Source of the DNA: Rhodocytophaga rosea
GTDB lineage: Bacteria; Bacteroidota; Bacteroidia; Cytophagales; 172606-1
Length of the DNA: 64,000 nucleotides
NCBI RefSeq assembly: GCF_010119975.1
Contig: NZ_CP048222.1
Coordinates: 7,416,501 to 7,480,500, forward strand
Direction: 5' to 3'
Part shown: positions 9,661 through 17,991 of the stretch, in pieces
Numbering within the stretch: position 1 is the first letter of the stretch
Layout of the letters: every line of letters starts with the position of its first letter
Program-made: the position numbers and the translations under genes
Notes under the pieces: model-generated
The model's input: only the letters and a program-made list of their open reading frames with translations
The model's database searches: none
Told to the model about the DNA's origin: nothing

Positions 9661-10818
9661 ATGTTTAAACTATTTTTTACCTGTTGCCTGCTCATCTTAT
9701 CGCTTTGTTTACAGGCGCAGAATAACGCACCGAGAATCATTTCACCTGATATTCAACCGGATAATTCAGTCATCTTCCGGATAAAAGCACCTGGTGCCTC
9801 CAGCGTAAAAGTGATCGGTACATGGGCCGCCGACTTCAAGCCAGTTCCGATGGTAAAAAAAGATTCCAGTATCTACGAAGTAAAAATCGGGCCATTGGCT
9901 TCCGATATGTATGAGTACCGTTTTATTCTCGACAGTACCATGATGCTTGATCCGAATAACAATGCTGTAACCAGAGATGGAAGTATTGTCGAGAACCGTT
10001 TGTTAATTCCAGGGAAACTAGGTGATTTGTTTGCAGCACAGAATGTACCGCATGGAAACGTTACAGCAGTCTGGTATAACTCCCCAACACTGGGTACTCA
10101 AAGAAGAATGCATATATACACCCCTCCAGGTTACGAACAGGGAAAAGATAAATATCCGGTAGTATATCTGTTACATGGCGGCGGCGGAGATGAAGAGGGG
10201 TGGATTAACCGGGGCAGGGCCAATTATATTTTCGATAACCTGATTGCTTCCAAACAAGCCGTACCCATGATTGTGGTCATTACCAACGGCAATCCCGATG
10301 CCGTTGCTGCCCCCTTGGACAGGCCGCTTAACATGCCTGTAAAGGATGCAACAGGAATTGGGGGTATGGCTTCGCTCAAATTTGAAGAAAGCCTTGTAAA
10401 AGATGTAGTACCCTATATTGAAAAAAATTACCGGGTAATTGCAGATGCAGATCACCGGGCCTTGACCGGCTTTTCGATGGGTGGCTATCAAACACAAAAC
10501 ATTACCAATGCCAATCCTGGGATGTTTAAATACATTGGGGTAATGAGCATGGGATTGTTCTCTTCTTTTAGAAATAACAGTGCCAATTATAACAAGGAAA
10601 AACATATTGCCCAACTGAAAGCCCTGATGGCCGCGAAGCCAAAGTATTACTGGATTGGAATTGGTAAAGATGATTTTCTCTTTGAAACTGTAACCAAACT
10701 TCGCAGCTTATACGATGAACTAGGTTTCAAATACACCTACCGCGAAAGTGAAGGCAGTCATACCTGGAAAGAATGGCGGTTGTATTTAACTGAGCTTGCA
10801 CCTAAGTTTTTCAAGTAA
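9661..10818 (+). CDS. Secreted esterase-family alpha/beta hydrolase with N-terminal E-set domain
   Basis: 385 residues from ATG 9661, chosen because it begins a clean signal peptide (1-20, ending LCLQAQ); an in-frame ATG 93 bases upstream lies inside the kinase gene. Residues about 25-115 form a CBM48/E-set-like domain (VKVIGTWAADF, MYEYRFILD), followed by an esterase-D/feruloyl-esterase-type hydrolase. The oxyanion region is VVYLLHGGGGDEEGW and the nucleophile elbow GFSMGG with Ser272; the final His is probably in EGSHTWKEW. This arrangement is common in secreted acetyl- or feruloyl-esterases acting on plant polysaccharides. It likely removes ester decorations so that the Sde182-type enzymes can act. 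Confidence 0.88.
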   Translation: MFKLFFTCCLLILSLCLQAQNNAPRIISPDIQPDNSVIFRIKAPGASSVKVIGTWAADFKPVPMVKKDSSIYEVKIGPLASDMYEYRFILDSTMMLDPNNNAVTRDGSIVENRLLIPGKLGDLFAAQNVPHGNVTAVWYNSPTLGTQRRMHIYTPPGYEQGKDKYPVVYLLHGGGGDEEGWINRGRANYIFDNLIASKQAVPMIVVITNGNPDAVAAPLDRPLNMPVKDATGIGGMASLKFEESLVKDVVPYIEKNYRVIADADHRALTGFSMGGYQTQNITNANPGMFKYIGVMSMGLFSSFRNNSANYNKEKHIAQLKALMAAKPKYYWIGIGKDDFLFETVTKLRSLYDELGFKYTYRESEGSHTWKEWRLYLTELAPKFFK

Positions 10819-10880
10819 GTCCAGGTCTTAATACTAACAATCACGGAGCCTGATTCATCCATCGATCAACAACTACCAAC

Positions 10881-12305
10881 ATGCCGCCACTAAACATGAT
10901 AAGACTGATAGTAATACAGCTGGTCATATGTATTTCATTTAATGTATTTGCGCAGGTCAATACAAAACCACGGGTGCTTGTGTTATCTGATATTGAAGCC
11001 GATCCGGATGATGCCCAATCCCTGGTTCGCTTTTTATTGTATAGCAATCAGTTTGATGTGGAAGGTTTAATTGCCACTACTTCTATCCATCAGAAAACAA
11101 GAGTAGCTCCTGAAAGCATCCTTGAAATACTGGACGCGTACAAAGAAGTAAGACGAAATTTGTTAAAACACGAAAAAGGCTATCCTGCTCATCCTGAATT
11201 AGCATCTAAGGTGAAAAAAGGCTTGCCTGTGTATGGAATGGAGGGTGTAGGAGAAGGCAAAGATTCAGAGGGATCAGAATGGATCATCAAAGCACTGGAG
11301 AAGCCGGACAACCGTCCATTGTGGGTTCCTGTGTGGGGTGGCCCAAACACCTTAGCTCAAGCCTTATGGAAAATTCAAAAGACTAAAACATCTGCCGAGG
11401 CTGAAAAGCTGTATCAAAAGTTACGGGTGTATACCATCTCCGATCAGGATGATTCTGGCCCCTGGATACGGAAAAATTTTCCTGGTATTTCTTATATTGT
11501 AACACCAGGTTATAACTATGGCAAAGCTACCTGGCTGGGTATTGCATTTCCTTTGCCCGGTTCCAATACAGAAGTAACTTCCAATGACTGGCTCGCCAAA
11601 CATATTCAGCAAGGACATGGACCACTGGGGGCTGCTTATCCGGATGTAGCCTATGGCATGGAAGGGGATACACCTTCTTTCCTCAACCTGATCAGCAATG
11701 GGCTGAATGATCCGGAACACCCGAATTATGGCGGCTGGGGCGGACGGTATGAATTATTCCTTCCCAAATTTGAAGACTCGAATCAAGGACAGTTCCGAAG
11801 GGAAAACTGGCCAAAAGATGAACCCGAAACCAGGCCCATCTGGACCAACACCAACGATTCCATTGTTTCGCAGGTAGATAAAAAATCCTATACCGGTAAC
11901 CGGGAAACCATCTGGCGCTGGCGTACAGAATTTCAACACGATTTTGCTGCCCGGATGGACTGGTGTACCAAATCCTACAAAGAAGCCAATCATCCGCCTG
12001 TTCCCAAACTGGCACATAGTGAACAGTTCACCGTAAAGTCAGGTGCGCAGTTTCATTTAAATGCCGATGGCACAACCGATCCTGATGGCGATTCAATGAG
12101 TTATTTATGGTTTCAATATCCCGAAGCCGGAACCTATAAAGGCATTGTCAGTTTCAGACCCTATTCGCCGAATTTATATGACCTGCCCATTACCGCACCA
12201 GTGGTGGACAGTCCGCAAACCGTTCATTTTATCTTAAAAGTGACCGATAAAGGAACACCTGCCTTAAGCAGTTATAAGCGCGTGATTGTAACCGTAACGC
12301 CATAA
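10881..12305 (+). CDS. Secreted Sde182/DUF1593 nucleoside-hydrolase-like protein, paralog 2
   Basis: 474 residues; close relative of the protein at 2118, with the same layout: signal peptide (ends NVFAQ, about 25), DUF1593 domain with SDIEADPDDAQSLVRF (36-51), [31 protein letters not shown], and a C-terminal Ig/PKD-like domain starting at NHPPVPK. Block-for-block matches such as [12 protein letters not shown] indicate recent duplication. It has an extra loop (about residues 290-320, FEDSNQGQFRRENWPKDEPE) absent from paralog 1. ATG 10,896 is an alternative start. It lies 62 bases after the esterase and 42 before paralog 3. Confidence 0.88.
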   Translation: MPPLNMIRLIVIQLVICISFNVFAQVNTKPRVLVLSDIEADPDDAQSLVRFLLYSNQFDVEGLIATTSIHQKTRVAPESILEILDAYKEVRRNLLKHEKGYPAHPELASKVKKGLPVYGMEGVGEGKDSEGSEWIIKALEKPDNRPLWVPVWGGPNTLAQALWKIQKTKTSAEAEKLYQKLRVYTISDQDDSGPWIRKNFPGISYIVTPGYNYGKATWLGIAFPLPGSNTEVTSNDWLAKHIQQGHGPLGAAYPDVAYGMEGDTPSFLNLISNGLNDPEHPNYGGWGGRYELFLPKFEDSNQGQFRRENWPKDEPETRPIWTNTNDSIVSQVDKKSYTGNRETIWRWRTEFQHDFAARMDWCTKSYKEANHPPVPKLAHSEQFTVKSGAQFHLNADGTTDPDGDSMSYLWFQYPEAGTYKGIVSFRPYSPNLYDLPITAPVVDSPQTVHFILKVTDKGTPALSSYKRVIVTVTP

Positions 12306-12347
12306 GGCAAACCATTTTTTCCAGTAATGCAAAAACATTAAAATTAT

Positions 12348-13856
12348 ATGAAGCATAGTAAAGTTACCCTATTCATACTCGTTTGCGTGTTAGCACTTGC
12401 TCAACAAGTACTGGCGCAAACAAACCCTTCAAAACCCCGCACCATTGTTACCACCGATGGTGAAGTGGACGATGTAGATACTTTCATCCGGATGCTGTTG
12501 TACGCCAATGAATTCGATATTGTAGGCCTGGTCTACAGCAGTTCGCAGTGGCATTATTCGGGAGATGGCAAAGGTACAAAATTTACTTCCGAAATGGAAA
12601 ATACTGCCAAACGGTATGGGGAACGTACAGAACTCCGGTGGCCTGGTACCGACTGGATGCAACTCTATATTGGTAAGTATGGCAAAGTATATAACAATTT
12701 AACAAAACATGCAAAAGGGTACCCTACACCTGAGTACCTGAATAGTATTATCCGGGTGGGCAATATCGAGTTTGAAGGAGAAATGAGTAAAGATACCGAA
12801 GGCTCGGATTTTATTAAAAAAATTCTCCTTGACAATAATTCAAGTCCGGTCTATCTGCAAATCTGGGGCGGAACCAATACAGTAGCCCGTGCCTTGAAAT
12901 CTATAGAAGATGAGTATAAGAACACAGCAAAATGGGCAGATATTTATAAAAAAGTATCTCAGAAAGCCATCATCTATGCAGTACTTGACCAGGATGCTAC
13001 GTATCAGAAATATGTGGCTCCCAACTGGCCTCAAATCAGGGTACTCTATAATTCAGATCAGTTCTGGAGTTTTGCTTATCTGTGGCCAAGAGTAGTGCCA
13101 ACAGAATTACAGACCTACCTGAGTGGCCCCTGGTTTAAAGAGAATATAAAGTTTAATCACGGGCCTTTGCTGGATGGATATTATACCTGGGGAGATGGGC
13201 AGAAACTTCCCGGTGATCCGGAACATACGCATGGCGATATGGAGGAGGCAAAAAAATATAAGCGCAGCCAGTATGACTTTATCTCGGAAGGTGATTCTCC
13301 GGCTTACTTTTACCTGCTCGATGTGGGATTGCGGAGTATGGAGGATGCTTCTTATGGCGGCTGGGGCGGCCGTATGGTACAATCTGAGAAGAACCCTCAC
13401 CGCTGGGAAGATGGAAAACATGTAACCGACTATAATCCATATACAAAGAAAAACGATGCCGCCTACCCTCAAACCCGTTGGGTAAATGTATTGCAGAATG
13501 ATTTTGCTGCCCGTGCCGACTGGTGTGTGAAGTCTTACAAAGAAGCCAACCATTCCCCTGTAGTGAAACTAACACATGCAAAGGATCTTCAGGTAAAGCC
13601 TGGCCAACAGGTACAATTGAGTGGCTCAGCCACCGACCCCGATGGCGATAAGGTGTCTTACCGCTGGTGGCAATACGAAGAAGTAGATAGCTACGAAGGT
13701 AAAATAGCTATCCAACAAGCAGATCAGGCAAAAGCTTCTTTTACAGTTCCCAAAGATGCACCCACTGGAAAAACCATTCATATTATCCTGGAAGTAACGG
13801 ATTCAAAAGAACCAAAACTTACCCGTTATCAGCGGGTAATTGCAACAATTAATTAG
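12348..13856 (+). CDS. Secreted Sde182/DUF1593 nucleoside-hydrolase-like protein, divergent paralog 3
   Basis: 502 residues with signal peptide (1-24, ending QVLAQ). It has the same fold and order as paralogs 1 and 2 but is clearly more distant: the acidic motif is TTDGEVDDVDTFIRML (35-50). Its Asp37-x3-Asp41-Asp42 spacing resembles the DxDxxxDD motif of true nucleoside hydrolases more than the longer spacing in the other two. The GGWGGR block and the C-terminal domain with DPDGDKVSYRWWQYEE are kept. The loop VYSSSQWHYSGDGKGTKF near residue 65 is specific to it. The divergence suggests a different substrate or linkage. Last gene of the plus-strand sugar block. Confidence 0.88.
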   Translation: MKHSKVTLFILVCVLALAQQVLAQTNPSKPRTIVTTDGEVDDVDTFIRMLLYANEFDIVGLVYSSSQWHYSGDGKGTKFTSEMENTAKRYGERTELRWPGTDWMQLYIGKYGKVYNNLTKHAKGYPTPEYLNSIIRVGNIEFEGEMSKDTEGSDFIKKILLDNNSSPVYLQIWGGTNTVARALKSIEDEYKNTAKWADIYKKVSQKAIIYAVLDQDATYQKYVAPNWPQIRVLYNSDQFWSFAYLWPRVVPTELQTYLSGPWFKENIKFNHGPLLDGYYTWGDGQKLPGDPEHTHGDMEEAKKYKRSQYDFISEGDSPAYFYLLDVGLRSMEDASYGGWGGRMVQSEKNPHRWEDGKHVTDYNPYTKKNDAAYPQTRWVNVLQNDFAARADWCVKSYKEANHSPVVKLTHAKDLQVKPGQQVQLSGSATDPDGDKVSYRWWQYEEVDSYEGKIAIQQADQAKASFTVPKDAPTGKTIHIILEVTDSKEPKLTRYQRVIATIN

Positions 13857-13935
13857 TTGTGACAGAGTAGCAAATGTCTTCTTAATATAGTAAGTTGTTC
13901 TGTAATCAATATATCAGTTCACCTACAGGTAAATC

Positions 13936-14631
13936 ATGGTAAAGAACATCCGGAAAGTTATTCTTTTGCTTATTCTATTGATTGGCTGCACACAATTCTC
14001 CCAAGGTCAATCCAGAAAAGAAGCGCTTACACCGGGTAAATTGCAGCAAATTAGAAATATGTTAGATAGTATACTTGTTGAAGATCAGAAATATAGGAGC
14101 AATATTGAAGAAAATATAAAAAAATATGGCCATGAATCTGAACAGGTGAAAAAGCAAATCAAAATTATGAGAAAGACAGACTCCAGCAATCTGGTAGTCG
14201 TTGAGAAGATACTTGATACCTATGGTTGGTTATACCCGGAACAAATTGGAAAAAGAGCCAATTCAACTCTATTTTTAGTCATCCAGCATTCTAATCAACA
14301 AACGCAGGAGAAATACCTGCCCATGATGCGGCAGGCAGTGAGAGAAGGTAAAGCCCTTCCGCAAGATCTGGCATTGCTCGAAGACCGCATTCTGTTAGGA
14401 AAAGGAGAACTACAGGTATATGGAAGTCAGATTGGCACTGATCCACAAACCGGAGAAATGTATGTATTGCCAGTAGTAGACCCTGACCGGATAAATGAAC
14501 GCAGAACAAAAGTGGGGTTAGATTCTATAGAAGAGTATATATCTCACTGGAATATAAAGTGGGATATAGAAGATTACAAAAAGAAATTGCCTAAGTGGAT
14601 CAAAAACCTGAAAGAAGAAAGAAAAAAATAA
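13936..14631 (+). CDS. DUF6624-type secreted protein of unknown function
   Basis: 231 residues. The N-terminus (IRKVILLLILLIGCTQFSQGQ) is a signal sequence; GCTQ may be a weak lipobox at Cys18. The body resembles DUF6624 proteins: DSILVEDQKYRSNIEE, LFLVIQHSNQQTQEKYLP, LLEDRILLGKGELQVYGSQI and DPDRINERRTKVGLDSIEEY. No catalytic motif is recognised and no function is known for the family. It is 79 bases downstream of the third Sde182 gene, and followed by ribBA after 125 bases with its own promoter, so it is probably a single-gene unit or the operon's tail. Confidence 0.75.
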   Translation: MVKNIRKVILLLILLIGCTQFSQGQSRKEALTPGKLQQIRNMLDSILVEDQKYRSNIEENIKKYGHESEQVKKQIKIMRKTDSSNLVVVEKILDTYGWLYPEQIGKRANSTLFLVIQHSNQQTQEKYLPMMRQAVREGKALPQDLALLEDRILLGKGELQVYGSQIGTDPQTGEMYVLPVVDPDRINERRTKVGLDSIEEYISHWNIKWDIEDYKKKLPKWIKNLKEERKK

Positions 14632-14707
14632 AGCAACTACACTCGAATGATCAGCTATTAATTCAAAGTTAAGTCCATCCGGTAAAATGTAAGTTCAGCA
14701 GAAGTCA

Positions 14708-14715
14708 TACATTTG
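14708..14715 (+). promoter_or_regulatory. Bacteroidota-type -7 box upstream of ribBA
   Basis: TACATTTG matches the TAnnTTTG -7 consensus, 42 bases before the ATG. No clear TTG -33 box at the usual distance, so the match is partial. No RFN (FMN) riboswitch fold was recognised in the 125-base upstream gap. Confidence 0.5.
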
Positions 14716-14756
14716 TATTTCTAACTAAGGTTCACCACCGACTAATGCAATAGAAT

Positions 14757-15923
14757 ATGAATGATGACAGCACAGAAATAAAACTGGATACCATCGAAGA
14801 AGCAATTGCAGAAATCCGCAAGGGCAAAGTCATTATTGTAGTAGATGATGAAGACCGGGAAAATGAGGGAGATATGATCTGTGCGGCAGAGTGCGTTACG
14901 CCTGAAATTATCAATTTTATGCGTAAAGATGCAGGAGGCCTTATTTGCGTGCCGCTTACCGAGCAACGTTGTGCAGAACTGGAGCTTGAACTGATGGTAG
15001 GAAGGAATACTGCTACACACGAAACCCCGTTCACTGTTTCGGTAGATTTATTGGGATATGGTTGTACAACTGGTATTTCTGCCAGTGACCGCTCTAAAAC
15101 TATTCAGGCACTTGTAAACCTTGCCACCCGGCCTGAAGAATTAGGCCGCCCAGGGCATATTTTTCCTTTACGGGCTAAAGAGGGAGGGGTACTCCGCCGT
15201 ACCGGACATACAGAAGCTGCCATTGATTTTGCCCGGCTGGCCGGGCTTGCACCTGCCGGAGTGCTGGTAGAAATTTTGCATGACGATGGAACCATGGCCC
15301 GCTTGCCGGATCTCCGGAAAATGGCTGATAAACATGGCCTGAAACTGGTTTCTATCAAAGATTTGATTCAGTACCGTTTGATGAAAGAAAGTTTGATTAA
15401 GCGGGAAATTGCCATACACTTACCTACGCAATGGGGAGATTTTGATTTGATTGCCTACCGCCAGATTGATTCCGGTGAATTACACCTGGCTTTGGTAAAA
15501 GGCACATGGCAAGTAAATGAACCAGTCCTTGTACGCGTACATTCCTCCTGTGCCACTGGCGATATATTTGGTTCATGCCGGTGTGGGTGTAAATCCCAGC
15601 TGAAAACAGCCATGCAGATGGTAGAAAAAGCGAATCAAGGGATTATTCTCTATATGAATGCCACCGGTAAGGATAATCACTTGCTCAGCCAGCTAAAAGC
15701 CTATAAGCTGGAAGAAATGGATCAGAATGTACATACACCTGTAAAGCCAGAAACCCTTTCCCAGGTAGACGAACGTGACTATGGGGTGGGCGCTCAAATA
15801 TTGCGGGATCTAGGGATTTCTAAGCTAAAGTTGATTACTACGCATCCTAAAAAACGGGCAGGAATCATAGGGTATGGCCTGGAAATAGTTCAGTACGTAC
15901 ACTTTGAAACTGATGCGAATTAA
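14757..15923 (+). CDS. ribBA: RibBA: DHBP synthase / GTP cyclohydrolase II-like, with an altered GCH2 loop
   Basis: 388 residues. Residues 1-200 are 3,4-dihydroxy-2-butanone-4-phosphate synthase (DDEDRENEGDM at 30-40, HTEAAIDFARLAGL), making the four-carbon unit of riboflavin. Residues 205-388 are GTP cyclohydrolase II-like: zinc ligands Cys265, Cys276 and Cys278 lie in SSCATGDIFGSCRCGC, and VDERDYGVGAQIL and THPKKRAG are conserved. The active-site loop that normally reads EGRGIGL is ATGKDNHLL at 302-310, so the catalytic Arg is not in place. The first half should be active; the second may be inactive, retuned, or simply a divergent lineage. It stands alone between unrelated genes. Confidence 0.93.
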   Translation: MNDDSTEIKLDTIEEAIAEIRKGKVIIVVDDEDRENEGDMICAAECVTPEIINFMRKDAGGLICVPLTEQRCAELELELMVGRNTATHETPFTVSVDLLGYGCTTGISASDRSKTIQALVNLATRPEELGRPGHIFPLRAKEGGVLRRTGHTEAAIDFARLAGLAPAGVLVEILHDDGTMARLPDLRKMADKHGLKLVSIKDLIQYRLMKESLIKREIAIHLPTQWGDFDLIAYRQIDSGELHLALVKGTWQVNEPVLVRVHSSCATGDIFGSCRCGCKSQLKTAMQMVEKANQGIILYMNATGKDNHLLSQLKAYKLEEMDQNVHTPVKPETLSQVDERDYGVGAQILRDLGISKLKLITTHPKKRAGIIGYGLEIVQYVHFETDAN

Positions 15924-16105
15924 AAGCAGTACTTGATATATCAGGTATGAAACCGGAAGGACTATAGGCTGTCTGAATTTTTCTTTTCTGGCTTCTGATC
16001 AATAATTGCGAAGGTGACGTATACTAGATTTTTGCTTATCAGCATGATTTTATGCAGGACTATAAATTAATTTTTACACTTATATTGACTAAGAATTGAA
16101 AATGT

Positions 16106-16132
16106 TTGTACAAAAGCAGACCTTTATCTTTG
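16106..16132 (+). promoter_or_regulatory. Promoter of the PQQ-type dehydrogenase gene
   Basis: TTG at 16106-16108 and TATCTTTG at 16125-16132 match the Bacteroidota -33/-7 pattern with a 16-base gap, slightly short of the usual 17-23. The box ends 30 bases before the chosen ATG at 16163, leaving a short leader. Confidence 0.55.
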
Positions 16133-16162
16133 AGTAATACGCAAACTTCTTACAACACAAAT

Positions 16163-17443
16163 ATGAGAAAGAACCTAATGCCTAAATTAAGGCTAACTAT
16201 GGTAACTGCAGCTACACTTGCACTTGCCTCCTGCGGAAGTAATTCTTCTGATTCTTCCCAGGCAGCCAACAATGACACAACGGCCACAGCTACCGCTACG
16301 GAAACAACGCTTGCTGCCGTAGAAACCAAAGAACCTAATACCTCTTATCAACCTTCATTTGCTGGGCAAACAAGGATTGCAGGAATCAAATCCACTACTG
16401 CCTATGAAGGTAAAGTGCTGTCAAGCGATCTTAAAAATCCATGGGGTATCACAAGTTTGCCAGATGGCCGGCTGCTGATTACACAGAAATCCGGTGCCAT
16501 GCGCATCGCCAGTGCAACAGGGGAGCTAAGTGATTCCATTTCCGGCATTCCACGTGTTGATGCACAAGGACAAGGAGGACTTCTGGGCGTGAGAGTTGAT
16601 CCGAACTTTGCGCAAAACCGGATGGTGTACTGGGTATTTGCGGAGCCACGTCCGGACGGAAATTTAACGGCCGTAGCCAAAGGAAAACTTTCAGCGGATG
16701 AAAAAAAGATAGAAGGGGCCAAAGTTATTTATCGGGCTACTCCGGCATATAAAGGCAAATTGCATTACGGTGGAAGAATTGTTTTTGATAAGGATGGAAA
16801 CCTGTTTGTAAGTACTGGCGAACGTTCCGACACTGTAACCAGGCCACAGGCACAACATCTGAATTCTGGTCTTGGAAAAGTGGTCCGGATTACCAAAGAG
16901 GGAAAACCGGTAGCAGGGAATCCCTTTGAAGGAAAATCTGAGGCTAGACCAGAATTGTATTCCTATGGTCACCGGAATGTGCAGGGCCTTGCATTCCACC
17001 CGCAGACTGGAGACTTGTGGGAAAATGAATTTGGCCCGAGGGGTGGTGACGAATTAAACCGGATTGAGGCCGGTAAAAATTATGGCTGGCCTACTATCAC
17101 TTATGGAATTGAATATGCCGGTGGTAAAGTAGGAGAGGGCATCCAGCAAAAAGACGGAATGGAACAGCCGGTGTATTATTGGGACCCTTCTATCTCCCCA
17201 AGCGGAATGACTTTCTACAGCGGTGATGCAATTCCTGAGTGGAAAAACAACCTGTTCATTGGCTCACTCAGCGGAATGCATATTGCCCGGCTGGTGATAG
17301 AAAATAATAAGGTGGTTGGTGAAGAACGTTTGCTGGTGGAAGAGAACCAGCGGTTCAGAGATGTAACTCAGGGCACAGATGGCGCTTTGTATGCGATTAC
17401 TGATCAGGGCAGGTTATACCGGATATTTACAAAAGTACAATAA
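16163..17443 (+). CDS. PQQ-dependent sugar dehydrogenase (glucose/sorbosone type) lipoprotein
   Basis: 426 residues from ATG 16163; this start gives a lipoprotein signal (lipobox ALASC, Cys24), and a TTG 57 bases upstream overlaps the promoter. A Thr/Ala-rich linker (about 25-60) leads to a six-bladed soluble-glucose-dehydrogenase/YliI-type propeller: NPWGITSLPDGRLLITQKSG, GGLLGVRVDPNF, GGRIVFDKDGNLFVSTGERS, YSYGHRNVQGLAF and ENEFGPRGGDELNRI. Family members oxidise aldoses using PQQ and pass electrons on, acting outside the cytoplasm. Specificity is unknown. Transcription ends at the strong hairpin downstream. Confidence 0.9.
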   Translation: MRKNLMPKLRLTMVTAATLALASCGSNSSDSSQAANNDTTATATATETTLAAVETKEPNTSYQPSFAGQTRIAGIKSTTAYEGKVLSSDLKNPWGITSLPDGRLLITQKSGAMRIASATGELSDSISGIPRVDAQGQGGLLGVRVDPNFAQNRMVYWVFAEPRPDGNLTAVAKGKLSADEKKIEGAKVIYRATPAYKGKLHYGGRIVFDKDGNLFVSTGERSDTVTRPQAQHLNSGLGKVVRITKEGKPVAGNPFEGKSEARPELYSYGHRNVQGLAFHPQTGDLWENEFGPRGGDELNRIEAGKNYGWPTITYGIEYAGGKVGEGIQQKDGMEQPVYYWDPSISPSGMTFYSGDAIPEWKNNLFIGSLSGMHIARLVIENNKVVGEERLLVEENQRFRDVTQGTDGALYAITDQGRLYRIFTKVQ

Positions 17444-17507
17444 CCAGATAACCTGTTTAGAAGCCAGTAAAATCGTTTTTATATCGGCGTTTTCCCAGAA
17501 TTACATT

Positions 17508-17567
17508 ATAGTTATAAAATCATAAAAGCTGAAGTACACACTTCAGCTTTTATGATTTTATAACTAT
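17508..17567. terminator. Bidirectional terminator, 27-bp perfect stem
   Basis: Bases 17508-17534 and 17541-17567 are perfect reverse complements with the 6-base loop TACACA. The stem has A/T-rich flanks on both sides, as expected between the convergent dehydrogenase (plus) and Atu4866-like (minus) genes. Unusually long for a terminator, so the paired transcripts may also form dsRNA substrates. Confidence 0.85.
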
Positions 17568-17586
17568 CACTTTTGTAATTGGGCGC

Positions 17587-17991
17587 TTAATCGGCTTTTT
17601 TGTATAGTACCATTCCGGCATGGTACAGGATGCCCTCTCTAAATTCTCCATCAGCAGTAAATCCAGTATCATCTGTATAGTCGATATGGTTGGCTTTCAC
17701 TGTATACCTTCCCTGATAGGCACTTTTTCGATTGCCTCTGGCTTCGTCATAGCGATTGTTTGGGAGCAGTTCGTGCTTTATAAAGCCGTCGGCTGTCACC
17801 CACATCCCAATATATTCTTTCGTTTCTTCCATAGATTTCTTCATGGTTTGTCGGTTTATCAGTTGGTTTATAGTAGTATTTGTGCCCGGAACGGATTTTC
17901 CGGTAGTTTGCTCATGTGTTTGCCCCTTACATAAACTTGTGCTCAACAAAGCGATAAGAATACAGACTCGCTTACTTTTCAAACTCGTCAA
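17587..17991 (-). CDS. Atu4866-domain protein
   Basis: 134 residues. A hydrophobic N-terminal segment (about 9-23, VCILIALLSTSLCKG) looks like a signal peptide. From about residue 58 there is a single compact domain with YIGMWVTADGFIKHELLPNN, RYDEARGN, YQGRYTV, DDTGFTADGEF and YHAGMVLYK, characteristic of the Atu4866 family (structure solved, function unknown). Its start overlaps the stop of the SDR gene by 4 bases (ATGA-type), so the two are translationally coupled. Atu4866-like proteins often occur beside SDR and AraC genes, as here, suggesting one small regulated redox or detoxification unit. Confidence 0.85.
   Translation of the reverse strand: MTSLKSKRVCILIALLSTSLCKGQTHEQTTGKSVPGTNTTINQLINRQTMKKSMEETKEYIGMWVTADGFIKHELLPNNRYDEARGNRKSAYQGRYTVKANHIDYTDDTGFTADGEFREGILYHAGMVLYKKAD

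Noticed and set aside
14632-14756. FMN riboswitch ahead of ribBA
   Set aside because: The gap is only 125 bases and the conserved RFN helices were not recognisable; a -7 promoter box occupies part of it.
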